64,000 bases of DNA from assembly GCA_016222805.1 (NCBI GenBank), contig JACRQG010000046.1, positions 213,049 to 277,048 of the forward strand. Direction: 5' to 3'. The first letter of the stretch is position 1, and every line of letters starts with the position of its first letter. Both the position numbers and the translations under genes were made by a program. The DNA comes from Verrucomicrobiota bacterium. GTDB taxonomy: Bacteria > Verrucomicrobiota > Verrucomicrobiia > Opitutales > Opitutaceae. Shown here in pieces: positions 18,037-26,729 of the stretch. Under the pieces are notes generated by a model. That model searched no databases. It was not told the origin of the DNA and worked only from the letters and a program-made list of their open reading frames with translations.

Positions 18037-20046
18037 ATGCGCACCAAAGTCACGCTCGTCCTGATCTTCCTGAACGTCGCGCTGTTCTTCTTCATCTTCA
18101 AGTTCGAGCACCAGTGGCGCACCGCCGACGCCGCCCGCGAGGCCCGGCGCAAGGTCCTCGGTCCGGAGGCCGCCAACATCCAGTCCGTCGAGGTCGTCTC
18201 TGCCACCACCGCCGCGAATTTCCGGCTGATCCGCGAGCGCGACGCCTGGTTCCTCACGAAACCACTCGATCGCTGGCCGGCCAATCCGCACGCCGTCTCC
18301 ACCATCCTCTACGGACTGCAGTTGCTGGAGCACGAGACGAGTTTCACCGTCAAGGACCTGGAGCGAAACAACCAGACCCTGGCGGACTTCGGGCTCGATC
18401 CCGCCAAGCCCCGGCTCACGGTCACCTTCACTTCCGGCGACGCCGCCGCCGGCAGCCAGGCCCCGCGCCAGTCCACGTCGCTGCGAATCGGGGATTCGAC
18501 TCCGGACGGCAAGCGCCTCTACGTCCTGTCGCCCGATGGCACCCGGGTGCACGTCGTCAATCGCAGCCTCGCCGACAGCCTCTCGGTCCCGATGGAGCAG
18601 CTGCGCTCGGACACGCTCTTCGGCGTCGGCGTCTTCGAGGCCCGGTCGCTCAGCCTGCAGATTGCGCAGCGGACCCCGGAGGCGGGAGCGACGACCGGCG
18701 TGGGACGCGTGCGGATCCGACGCGACGGCACGCGCTGGACCTTCGACGCCCCGATCACCGCGCGCGCCAGCCGGACCGCGATGGAGATCGCGATCAAGGA
18801 CCTGAATGCTCTGCGCGCCAAGGCGTTCCCCGCGAGCGCAGTGTCGCCCGCCCCGTCGGCCGCCCCTTCCATGCGCATCGCCCTCGAGGGCACGAACAGC
18901 CGGCTCGAGGTGTTGTTCCTCGGGGAGCCGGTGCCTGCCGCTCCGGGACCCGCCCGAGCCGCCGGCGCACCCGCCGCCACTGCCACTGAATTCTACGCCC
19001 AGCTCGAAGGCCGGCGCGCCTTGTTCACGGTCGAGGTGCCCCACGCCCTGCTCGACGTGCTCCGGGGCGCGCAGGAGAGTCTCCGCGAGAAACACATCCT
19101 CGACTTCGACGCCGCGGCCATCACCGCCATCGCGATCGCTTCGCCGCTCCAGCCCAACCTGGAGCCGTTTGACCTGAAACGCATCATCGACACACCCGCC
19201 GGGGCGCCGCGCGATGCGACCCGCGAATGGCAACTTGTGCGACGCGGCGAGAATCCCGCCGGGCCGCGCACGATGCCGGCCGATCCCGCGGCGATGCAGC
19301 GGCTCCTCGCCCAGCTCGCGGGCCTCAGCGCCCGGCGGTTCAAGAGCGACGCCCCGACCAGCGCCGATCTCGAAGGCTGGGGCTTCAACCGCCCGATCCG
19401 CGAAATCACGCTGGCCACCGGCGGGGGCGCCCCGCCCACGGTCCTGCGCCTCGGCACCGACGCCAACCGCAACGTCTACGCCCGGGTCGGCACGGCGAAC
19501 GATCCCGGAAACTCCATCTACGAGGTACCCCGGGAGATCCTGGACGAGTTCCCCCTCGCGCCGACGGCCTGGCGCGATCGGGCCGTGCTCGAGCCGCTGC
19601 CCGCGACGGCGCGTTTCAGCGCCTTGAAGCTGGGGGATCTGGAGACCAAACAAGTTGTCTACCAGACCGCCTTCAACGCCGCGGGCGAGGCGGCCAGCTC
19701 CCCGCGCGATCCCAAGGCGCTGCAGGCCCTTCTCGGTGCCCTCCGCAGCCTGCGCGCCCGCGAGTATCTCCCGGGCGGCTTCACCGAGAGGATTACCGCC
19801 GGCGGCGACGAGCGGTCCTGGCGCTACCTGCTGGAGGCGACGGTCGCCGTGCCCGGAAGTGCCGGCACCGAGCAGACCAGCAACCTTGCGGTTCATCTCA
19901 CCGAACGCGTGGGAGGAGTTCAACAATACGCCGGGCTCAAGGAGCTCAACACGGTGTTCCAACTGGAGCAGCCGGTCGTCGACGCCCTCTGGTCGCTCAT
20001 CTACGGTCCGCGCGATCCGGGACCGCCGCCCGAAAAGAAACCGTGA
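18037..20046 (+). CDS. DUF4340 domain membrane-anchored protein
   Basis: 669 residues from an ATG at 18037, which opens an N-terminal anchor (VTLVLIFLNVALFFFIFKF). Two or three DUF4340-like beta domains follow: one from about 60 to 230 (VEVVSATTAANFRLIRERDA, LADFGLDPAKPRLTVTF) and others to residue 640. DUF4340 proteins are often encoded next to GldG-like genes, and here it is 165 bases downstream of one, so it probably works with that exporter in the periplasm. The biochemical role is unknown. Confidence 0.8.
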   Translation: MRTKVTLVLIFLNVALFFFIFKFEHQWRTADAAREARRKVLGPEAANIQSVEVVSATTAANFRLIRERDAWFLTKPLDRWPANPHAVSTILYGLQLLEHETSFTVKDLERNNQTLADFGLDPAKPRLTVTFTSGDAAAGSQAPRQSTSLRIGDSTPDGKRLYVLSPDGTRVHVVNRSLADSLSVPMEQLRSDTLFGVGVFEARSLSLQIAQRTPEAGATTGVGRVRIRRDGTRWTFDAPITARASRTAMEIAIKDLNALRAKAFPASAVSPAPSAAPSMRIALEGTNSRLEVLFLGEPVPAAPGPARAAGAPAATATEFYAQLEGRRALFTVEVPHALLDVLRGAQESLREKHILDFDAAAITAIAIASPLQPNLEPFDLKRIIDTPAGAPRDATREWQLVRRGENPAGPRTMPADPAAMQRLLAQLAGLSARRFKSDAPTSADLEGWGFNRPIREITLATGGGAPPTVLRLGTDANRNVYARVGTANDPGNSIYEVPREILDEFPLAPTAWRDRAVLEPLPATARFSALKLGDLETKQVVYQTAFNAAGEAASSPRDPKALQALLGALRSLRAREYLPGGFTERITAGGDERSWRYLLEATVAVPGSAGTEQTSNLAVHLTERVGGVQQYAGLKELNTVFQLEQPVVDALWSLIYGPRDPGPPPEKKP

Positions 20047-20067
20047 GCCGCGCCCTGCGGGCCGTCC

Positions 20068-22890
20068 ATGGACAACTGGCTCAAGTACTGTGCGTTTGGG
20101 GCACGCGCCTGTGCCTCGTATGCCTGCGCCTGCGTCCTCTGGTCGCTGTGGCTCGTGCTGTTGGCAACGCTGGGGATCCAGCTCTATGTCGCGTCCCGGC
20201 ACGAACTCGCCGTACCGGGCTTCCTGCTTCGCCGCATCGAACAGCGCCTCGCCGAGTCCGGTGTGCGGGCCACCTTCGCCCGCACTTCCTTCGACCCCCA
20301 GGGCCGGATTCTCATGGAAGGCGTCCGCGTCTTTCTGCCGTCCTTCCCCGAGCCGGTCCTCACCGCCCGGGCGGTCTTTCTCCGCCTTAACCCGCGGATG
20401 CTAATCGCCGGGGGGCTGGAAGCGGAGGAACTGCAGGTGATGTCGGCGGCGCTGATCGCGCCCGCCCAATTCACCCCTTCGGGGCGTCCGGAGGAACTCG
20501 TGGGGGCGCTCGACGCGACCCTCGCGCCGGTGGATCATGAACTGCTGGTGCGACAGCTCACCGCCCAGATTGGCACGCTGCCCCTTTCAATCACGGGCCG
20601 CCTCCCGCTTCGCCGCTCCGACGGCGGCCAGCCCGGACCGGCGATCAACGAGTTTCTCAACCGCCAGTTCGCCACCGTCTGCCGTCGGGCACTGGAATTT
20701 CAGGCGCAGCTCGCCCACGTCGAACGCCCCTTCCTCGATCTATACCTCGCCACCGACGATCGCGGCCAGGTGCAGCTGGCCGCCGCCGCCAACGCCCGCC
20801 TCGTCCGCCTGCCTGCCCCCCTGGCCGCCGAGGCTGACTTCCCGGTCGCTCGGACGCAGCTGCGACTGGGACCCTCCGTCCAGCCGATCCACGTGGCCGT
20901 GACCGCCGCGGAAATCCGGCGCCCGCCGGAAGGCAGCGCGCGGGATATCCGCGCCGACGTCTCCCTGGAGCTGGACGCGGCGACGTTCAAGGTGACACCG
21001 CGCAGCGCCCGGCTCGCGCTCTCCGCCGTGGAGGTCGCCGGAGTCGAGGGACGCTCGGTTTCGGCCGAGCTCCAACCCGGACCGCTGCCGCGCCTCGCAG
21101 CCCAGGCGACGTTGCGCCTGCTGGACGCCCCGCTCTCCGTCGCGGTGGAAGCGAACTTCGATTCCCGCACGGCCGACCTGCGCTTCGCCGGCGACATTTC
21201 GCCGCGAGTCCTCGATGTCATCAGCCGCCGGGTCGGAACCAACGTCCGCCGTTTCTACGACTTCGATACCCTCGAAGCCAAGGACGGCCATGCCCGCTTC
21301 GGCCCCGATTGGAAGTTCAGCCGGCTCTCCGCCCGCGTCCGCGTGCCGCGGATGAATTCCTATGGCGTGGTGATGGAGGACGGCCGGGCCGCCGTGGAAC
21401 TGGAGCCCGGCCGCTTCTATTCACCGGAGGCCTTCGCGCGCGTCGGCGAGAACCACGCCCACGGCAGCTACGAGCACAATCTCCGCACGCAGGAGTTCCG
21501 GTTCCTGCTCACAGGCCGCCTCCGGCCGCTCGACATCGGGCGCTGGTTCGGACCGTGGTGGCCGAATTTCTTCCGCCAGTTCGAATTCCCCGCGGCGCCG
21601 CCCGACGCCAGCGTGGATGTGCAGGGAGTGTGGCGCCAGGGCCGGCAATCGCGGATCTTCGTCTTCGCCGAGACCCCGCACGCCATCATTCGCGACACCC
21701 CGCTCGAGGCGCTGCGCACCCGCCTCTTCATCCGTCCGGGCTGGGTCGACGGCCTGGAAGCGTTTGCGATGCGCGATGGTGGAGAGGCCGAGGGCACCTT
21801 TGCGTACCGCGCGAACTCCGACCTGGTCTGGGACTCGCTCGACCTCGATCTCTCCTCGAGCTTCGACCTCTCCGTCGCGAGCGGTCTGATGGGACCGGCC
21901 GGGGCGAAATCCCTGGCGCCCTTCCGGGCCGCCACCGCACCGACGGTACGCGTGCGCGGCACGTTGCACGGGCCCGGCGCCGCGCCCGGCGCGGAGGACC
22001 GGCTTTTTATCGAGGCCCGCACCATGGGGGAGTTCCGGTTGCACGACTTTCCGGTGCAGGACGCCGCGTTCACCGCCCAACTGCAGGGACATGACGTCAA
22101 CGTGGAGCGTTTCAACGCCGAGTTCGCCGGGGGCAAGGTCTCGGGCAACGCCCGGGTCTGGGGCAACGGCCCGGGGCGGCGAGTGGGCTTCAACGTCTCG
22201 CTCGACGGCATCAACCTCGGCCAGGCCGTCACCACGCTGCAGGGGTTTCTCGCCCAACGTCGCGGCGCCCCGCCGCCTCCGCCCGATCGTTTCGTCCAGG
22301 CTCGCGCCAACCTCCACCTCAACATTTCCGCCTCCGCGGAGGGCGCCTACGACAACCCCTTCAGTTTTCGCGGCGACGGCAACGCCTACCTGCAGGGCGC
22401 GGAGCTCGGCCAGGTGCCCCTGCTCGGCCTGCTGTCGGAGCTGTTCACCTTTACTTCCCTTCGCTTCACGGAGGCGCGGGGCAATTTCAAGATCGACGGC
22501 CCCAAGCTCGCGTTTCCCAAGATCGAGTTGCGCGGCGCCAACTCGGCCATCGACGCCCACGGCGACTTCGCCCTCGACCGCCGCGAACTCAACTTCGTCG
22601 CCAAGGTTTTCCCGTTTTCCGAAAGCGGCAACGTGCTCAAGACCGTGGTCGGGGCCGTCCTGACCCCCCTGTCCAACGTCCTCGAGGTGAAGCTGACCGG
22701 CACCTTCGAGAAGCCGCACTGGGCCTTCGTGATGGGTCCGACGAACCTGCTGCGCGCGATCGCGGAGGGCGGTGAGAGCCCGAAGGCTCCCGCGACTCCC
22801 GAAAAGCCGCGGCCCGACGCCGAAGCTGCCAAAGGCCGGACCGATGCTTCCCCTCCGCCGACCCCTCCCGCGCGCCCGGAGAATCCCTGA
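20068..22890 (+). CDS. AsmA-like large membrane-anchored protein
   Basis: 940 residues. A membrane anchor (VLWSLWLVLLATLGIQLYV) is followed by a long beta-rich body and a typical AsmA-like C-terminal domain (DGNAYLQGAELGQVPLLGLL, TSLRFTEARGNFKIDGPKL, RRELNFVAKVFPF). The last 40 residues are Pro/Ala/Lys-rich and disordered. AsmA-like proteins bridge the inner and outer membrane for lipid transport or assembly. It begins 21 bases after the DUF4340 gene. Confidence 0.8.
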   Translation: MDNWLKYCAFGARACASYACACVLWSLWLVLLATLGIQLYVASRHELAVPGFLLRRIEQRLAESGVRATFARTSFDPQGRILMEGVRVFLPSFPEPVLTARAVFLRLNPRMLIAGGLEAEELQVMSAALIAPAQFTPSGRPEELVGALDATLAPVDHELLVRQLTAQIGTLPLSITGRLPLRRSDGGQPGPAINEFLNRQFATVCRRALEFQAQLAHVERPFLDLYLATDDRGQVQLAAAANARLVRLPAPLAAEADFPVARTQLRLGPSVQPIHVAVTAAEIRRPPEGSARDIRADVSLELDAATFKVTPRSARLALSAVEVAGVEGRSVSAELQPGPLPRLAAQATLRLLDAPLSVAVEANFDSRTADLRFAGDISPRVLDVISRRVGTNVRRFYDFDTLEAKDGHARFGPDWKFSRLSARVRVPRMNSYGVVMEDGRAAVELEPGRFYSPEAFARVGENHAHGSYEHNLRTQEFRFLLTGRLRPLDIGRWFGPWWPNFFRQFEFPAAPPDASVDVQGVWRQGRQSRIFVFAETPHAIIRDTPLEALRTRLFIRPGWVDGLEAFAMRDGGEAEGTFAYRANSDLVWDSLDLDLSSSFDLSVASGLMGPAGAKSLAPFRAATAPTVRVRGTLHGPGAAPGAEDRLFIEARTMGEFRLHDFPVQDAAFTAQLQGHDVNVERFNAEFAGGKVSGNARVWGNGPGRRVGFNVSLDGINLGQAVTTLQGFLAQRRGAPPPPPDRFVQARANLHLNISASAEGAYDNPFSFRGDGNAYLQGAELGQVPLLGLLSELFTFTSLRFTEARGNFKIDGPKLAFPKIELRGANSAIDAHGDFALDRRELNFVAKVFPFSESGNVLKTVVGAVLTPLSNVLEVKLTGTFEKPHWAFVMGPTNLLRAIAEGGESPKAPATPEKPRPDAEAAKGRTDASPPPTPPARPENP

Positions 22891-22994
22891 TCGCCACCAA
22901 CGGCGACCGGATGCCGCCCTCCCCCACGTTTGGCGGCGGAAACTTCCGCGGTTCGACGTCTTGACTCACCCGCCTGAGCTTCGAGAACAGTGAC

Positions 22995-23645
22995 ATGTCC
23001 GTGCTTGCCCTGCTTCGCCAACGATTCGCCGTTCTCTTGCCGGTATTGCTGCTGGCCTGGGCCGGTTGCAGCCGACCCGACTCGACGCCAGGCGCCGTCG
23101 CCGCCCTGCCCGGCAATCCCAAGGTACCGGCCGGCGCCAAGAGTTCCGGTGGGCTGCACGCCGTGATGCAATTGGACAAGGGAGAGATTGAGTTTGAGCT
23201 GTTGGCCTCTGCGGCTCCGCAGGCGGTGGAAAACTTCCGCCTCCTGGCGGAGCACGGCTATTACGACGGCCTGACCTTTCACCGGATCCTCAAGGGCTTC
23301 ATGATCCAGGGTGGCGATCCCATGGGCGACGGACGGGGCGGAGAGAGTGCCTGGGGAGGTACTTTCCCCGACGAGATTGACCGGACCTCGCCGCTGTACC
23401 GCGCGGGGTACAAGCGCGGCGTGGTCGCCATGGCCAACCGCGGTCCCAACACCAACACGAGCCAGTTCTTCATCATGCACCAGGACTATTCCCTGCCCCC
23501 TTCCTACGTGATCTTCGCCAAGGTGGTGCGGGGTTTCGAGGTGCTCGACGCCATCGCCGAGATGCCCACGACGCGCGGCCCGGACGGGGGCATGAGTCAG
23601 CCCCTGGCGCCCCCCGTCATCCGGAAGGTCACGATCAAGCCTTAG
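22995..23645 (+). CDS. Lipoprotein cyclophilin-type peptidyl-prolyl cis-trans isomerase
   Basis: 216 residues. Signal peptide with lipobox LAWAGC, so an envelope lipoprotein. Cyclophilin core: TFHRILKGFMIQGGDP, ESAWGGTFPDEI, MANRGPNTNTSQFFIM, all diagnostic; the catalytic Arg is in FHRI. It helps proline isomerisation during folding of exported proteins. A TTGACT stands upstream but no matching -10 is clear. A hairpin at 23672-23692 follows the gene. Confidence 0.92.
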   Translation: MSVLALLRQRFAVLLPVLLLAWAGCSRPDSTPGAVAALPGNPKVPAGAKSSGGLHAVMQLDKGEIEFELLASAAPQAVENFRLLAEHGYYDGLTFHRILKGFMIQGGDPMGDGRGGESAWGGTFPDEIDRTSPLYRAGYKRGVVAMANRGPNTNTSQFFIMHQDYSLPPSYVIFAKVVRGFEVLDAIAEMPTTRGPDGGMSQPLAPPVIRKVTIKP

Positions 23646-23671
23646 TACGTCCGGACGCGGCAAACCCGTGC

Positions 23672-23692
23672 TGTCCGGGGTTCGGCCGGACA
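23672..23692 (+). terminator. Candidate hairpin after the cyclophilin gene
   Basis: Inverted repeat TGTCCGG-N7-CCGGACA, 27 bases after the stop codon. There is no T-run, so a Rho-independent terminator is uncertain. Confidence 0.35.
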
Positions 23693-23866
23693 ACCCGACC
23701 ATGACACCCTGCCAGCGGGGGCGTTCTTTCGCCAGAACGGCGCCGCCTGAGGCCGTCGGTATTCTTTACAGATCGTCCCAAGGCGAATTCTCCGGCGTCG
23801 GGATGCGTAGAATCCATCAGATTGTCGAGCAGACGGATACAAGACTCGAACCCCGGGGTTGCTTGC

Positions 23867-23882
23867 GGGCATAGCAAATGCT
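23867..23882 (+). promoter_or_regulatory. Sigma-54-like -24/-12 promoter of a PEP-CTERM gene
   Basis: GGGCATAGCAAATGCT: a GG at 23868-23869 and a GC at 23880-23881, with the exact 10-base spacing of RpoN promoters (consensus TGGCACG-N4-TTGCW); C, A, T and the last T also agree. It lies 24 bases upstream of the GTG used for the gene. Four informative positions differ from consensus, so it is weaker than the site at 61749. Confidence 0.4.
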
Positions 23883-23906
23883 AGTTTATTGCCAAAGCAT
23901 AGACTT

Positions 23907-24719
23907 GTGAACCTTTCCTGGCTGAAGACTCGGCACCTCTTGGCAGCGGGCGCGACCCTCTTGTTCGCGCTCCCCACCTCGTCGTGGGCAGGCACCTACA
24001 CTTTCCGGCCATCCCCCAACGACCTGTACGACTTGGACCACGGTTACGCGTACACGTGGGGTATCACGTCGACCACGTCGGGCGGGCTCTATTCCACCTT
24101 GAAAAGCGAGCTGGCTCCAGGGGGCGGATACGACCTCACCAGCGCGAAGATCACGATCTCCCAAATCTACAATTGGGATGTGCGGGATACTTCGAACACC
24201 CTTTTCATCAACCTGCTCGACAACCCCCGCACCGGAGTCCGCACGATCGCCGATAACCCGGCGGACACGGGCGTCAACCAGGGTGCGGTCAGCAACTATT
24301 TCGACGGAAAGATCTCGACCAACTGGACCAGTGGCGGATGGAAGGCCTACGGCTACACCACGTCGGGTTCGCTTGTGTCCACGGGGGCAACGAACATCGA
24401 CCTGGCGCAGTACCACGATGCCGACGGACCCACCACGGCGATCAACTACGTCTACAACTTTACCGGTGAGCAGCGCTCGACGCTGTTGGGTTACATCCTC
24501 AACGGGCATCTCGGCGGAACTGGATACGCCGATTTTGGCATCGGGTTCGATCCCGACTGCCACTATTACAACCTCGGGATCACCTTCGAGATTCTAACCA
24601 CACCGGAACCGCCGGGCGTGGTCTATGTGACGGACCGGGCGGCGACCGTCGGACTGCTGGTCCTCGGTCTGTTGGTGACGTTCCGCCACCACTCCCGGCG
24701 CCGCAGCACCCGGGTGTAG
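23907..24719 (+). CDS. PEP-CTERM-type surface protein
   Basis: 270 residues from the GTG at 23907, chosen because it begins the signal peptide (NLSWLKTRHLLAAGATLLF, cleavage near WAG); the longer reading from 23859 would start before the candidate promoter. The body is a beta-rich domain with repeated aromatic motifs (DLYDLDHGYAYTWGIT, NYVYNFTGEQRS) without a known family. The C-terminal signal is TPEPPG, a hydrophobic stretch (TVGLLVLGLLVTF) and a basic end. Likely sorted by an exosortase located elsewhere. Confidence 0.75.
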   Translation: MNLSWLKTRHLLAAGATLLFALPTSSWAGTYTFRPSPNDLYDLDHGYAYTWGITSTTSGGLYSTLKSELAPGGGYDLTSAKITISQIYNWDVRDTSNTLFINLLDNPRTGVRTIADNPADTGVNQGAVSNYFDGKISTNWTSGGWKAYGYTTSGSLVSTGATNIDLAQYHDADGPTTAINYVYNFTGEQRSTLLGYILNGHLGGTGYADFGIGFDPDCHYYNLGITFEILTTPEPPGVVYVTDRAATVGLLVLGLLVTFRHHSRRRSTRV

Positions 24720-24745
24720 ACGGCGTCCGCAACTGGGAGGAAGAC

Positions 24746-24766
24746 CGCAGGCGCCCGACGCCTGCG
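24746..24766. terminator. Hairpin between convergent genes
   Basis: Perfect 8-bp stem CGCAGGCG-CCCGA-CGCCTGCG in the 104-base gap between the stop of the PEP-CTERM gene and the stop of trpS. It is followed on the plus strand by a pyrimidine-rich stretch. Probable bidirectional terminator. Confidence 0.5.
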
Positions 24767-24823
24767 CCCTTTGCCCTTTCACCTTCTCCGGCCAGCGGAG
24801 AGCAACCGTTGCCCGGCCCTACC

Positions 24824-25792
24824 CTATTCGATCCCGCACGCCCTGCGGGCACGCTTCAGGACGACCGCGGCCACCGCCCGGGCCCGGGCAGCACCTTCAC
24901 GCAACACGGTTTCGACGTGGTCGAGGTTCGCGGCGAGTTCCGCCCGCCGGGCGCGCGCGGTCGCGAAGTGGTTCCAATAGTGCTCGAACAGGGCCTTCTT
25001 CAGATCGCCATACCCGAGCCCGCCGGCGCGCAACCGATCCTCGTAATCGCGGCCGACCTCGGCCGGCGCAAACAGCTTCAGCAACTGGATCGCGAGATTC
25101 TTGTCGGCGTCCGGCTTGGGTTCGGCCGGAGCGCGCGAGTCCATGACGATGCTCATGATCTTCTTCCGCGTCGCCTTCTCGTCGCCAAAGATGTCGATGG
25201 TGTTGCCGTAGCTCTTGCTCATCTTCTGGCCATCGAGCCCCGGCACCACCGCGAGTTCGTCGCGGATCTCCGCCTCGGGCACAACGAAGGTCTCGCCATA
25301 GGTCTGGTTGAACTTGATCGCGATGTCGCGGGTCATCTCCAGGTGCTGCTTCTGGTCGCGGCCCACCGGCACGCGCTGCGAATCGTACAACAGGATGTCC
25401 GCGGCCATCAGCACCGGATAGGCGAACAGCCCGAAGTTGGGCGAAATGCCCTTGGCCGTCTTGTCCTTGTAGCTGTGCGCACGCTCGAGGAGGCCCATCG
25501 GCGTCAGGGTTCCCAACAGCCAGGAGAGTTCCACCACCTCCGGCACGTCGCTCTGCCGCCAGAACACGCTGTGCTTCGGATCCAAGCCGCAGGCGAGCCA
25601 ATCCAGGGCGACGCCGAGCGTGTTCTTCCGTCGCTCGGCGGGATCGAACAGCGACGTCATCGAGTGGTAGTCCGCGATGAAGTAGAAGCTCTCGCCCCGG
25701 GCCTGCGCGTCGATCGCCGGGCGCATGGCACCGAAATAGTTGCCGATGTGAAGGGTGCCGGAAGGCTGGATACCGGTAAGCGTTCTGACCAT
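24824..25792 (-). CDS. trpS: Tryptophan--tRNA ligase
   Basis: 322 residues, the usual bacterial length. HIGN at 15-18 is the class I HIGH motif and KMSKS at 190-194 is the second signature; GIQPSGTLHIGN is diagnostic of TrpRS. It charges tRNA-Trp in the cytoplasm. It starts 47 bases after the stop of the hexapeptide gene on the same strand. Confidence 0.97.
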   Translation of the reverse strand: MVRTLTGIQPSGTLHIGNYFGAMRPAIDAQARGESFYFIADYHSMTSLFDPAERRKNTLGVALDWLACGLDPKHSVFWRQSDVPEVVELSWLLGTLTPMGLLERAHSYKDKTAKGISPNFGLFAYPVLMAADILLYDSQRVPVGRDQKQHLEMTRDIAIKFNQTYGETFVVPEAEIRDELAVVPGLDGQKMSKSYGNTIDIFGDEKATRKKIMSIVMDSRAPAEPKPDADKNLAIQLLKLFAPAEVGRDYEDRLRAGGLGYGDLKKALFEHYWNHFATARARRAELAANLDHVETVLREGAARARAVAAVVLKRARRACGIE

Positions 25793-25839
25793 GGGAAGAA
25801 AGAGTGTCGCCGGGAGATTTCCGCCGGGGCAAGCGCGTT

Positions 25840-26520
25840 TCAGTCCCGCCGGGGCAGCAGGTGCACCGACTGGCGCACGTGCGCGAGGGTGTTCTCCGGC
25901 AGGACCCCGCTGAAGGCGACCGTCGGCATCACCAGGGCCCGCCGCCCGAGGATCGCGCCGGGGTTGAGCACGGCGTTGCAGCCCACTTCAGCCGCATCCC
26001 CCAGAATCGCGCCAAACTTGCGCAGTCCGGTGGCATGGACGGCCCCCGCCGACTTGATCACGATTTCCTTCTGGTCCAGCCGCAGGTTGGAGCAAATCAC
26101 GCCCGCGCCGAGATGCGCCCGGTTCCCGAGGATCGAATCGCCGACGTAGTTGAAATGCGGCACCTGCACTCCATCCAGCAGCAGACACTGCTTGAACTCA
26201 CAGGCGTTCCCCAGCACGCAGCCCTCGCCGACAATCACGTGGCCCCGGATGAACGCCCCCGGGCGAATCTCTGTGCCGGCGCCGATCCAGCTGGGCCCCA
26301 GCAAGGTGCCGTAGGACGGGAGTTTCACGCCTTTCCCCAGCCAGACCTTGCCCTCCACGTGCAACCCGGGCGGGCAGCCGGTCAGCGGAGGCGGTTCCGG
26401 CAGGGCCGCCAGCGCCGCACCGATTTCTTTCAACCATTCCCATGGCGGCAGATCAGGACGGAAGTGCGGGGCAAAGTGCGCAAGGGAATCCGGCAGGGTG
26501 AAGTAGTCGGCCGCTTTCAT
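25840..26520 (-). CDS. Left-handed beta-helix (hexapeptide) acyltransferase-like protein
   Basis: 226 residues from an ATG at 26520. Repeated hexapeptide turns run from about residue 52 to 210 (VEGKVWLGKGVKL, GTEIRPGAFIRGHVIVGEGC, LGNRAHLGAGVICSN, GCNAVLNPGAILG). The order resembles the C-terminal half of GlmU and sugar-nucleotide pyrophosphorylases, but no nucleotidyltransferase domain is present. It may acetylate or scaffold a sugar nucleotide; the exact role is unclear. Confidence 0.75.
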   Translation of the reverse strand: MKAADYFTLPDSLAHFAPHFRPDLPPWEWLKEIGAALAALPEPPPLTGCPPGLHVEGKVWLGKGVKLPSYGTLLGPSWIGAGTEIRPGAFIRGHVIVGEGCVLGNACEFKQCLLLDGVQVPHFNYVGDSILGNRAHLGAGVICSNLRLDQKEIVIKSAGAVHATGLRKFGAILGDAAEVGCNAVLNPGAILGRRALVMPTVAFSGVLPENTLAHVRQSVHLLPRRD

Positions 26521-26729
26521 CGCGCGCAAAGGGGTGGAGCAACCCGCACCTGAACGCAATGGAAACGACATCTCCAGCCACTTCCCGTCGCGCGGACCGC
26601 CCTCGCACGTGGTTTCCGCATACCCCCGGCCACCGCAACTTCCAGGTACCAGGCCGAAACGCGACCAAGCGCCAAACCACCGGCGGCGTTCCGGGGCCGC
26701 GGAGGCGGATACTCCGAATCGCGCCCGCT

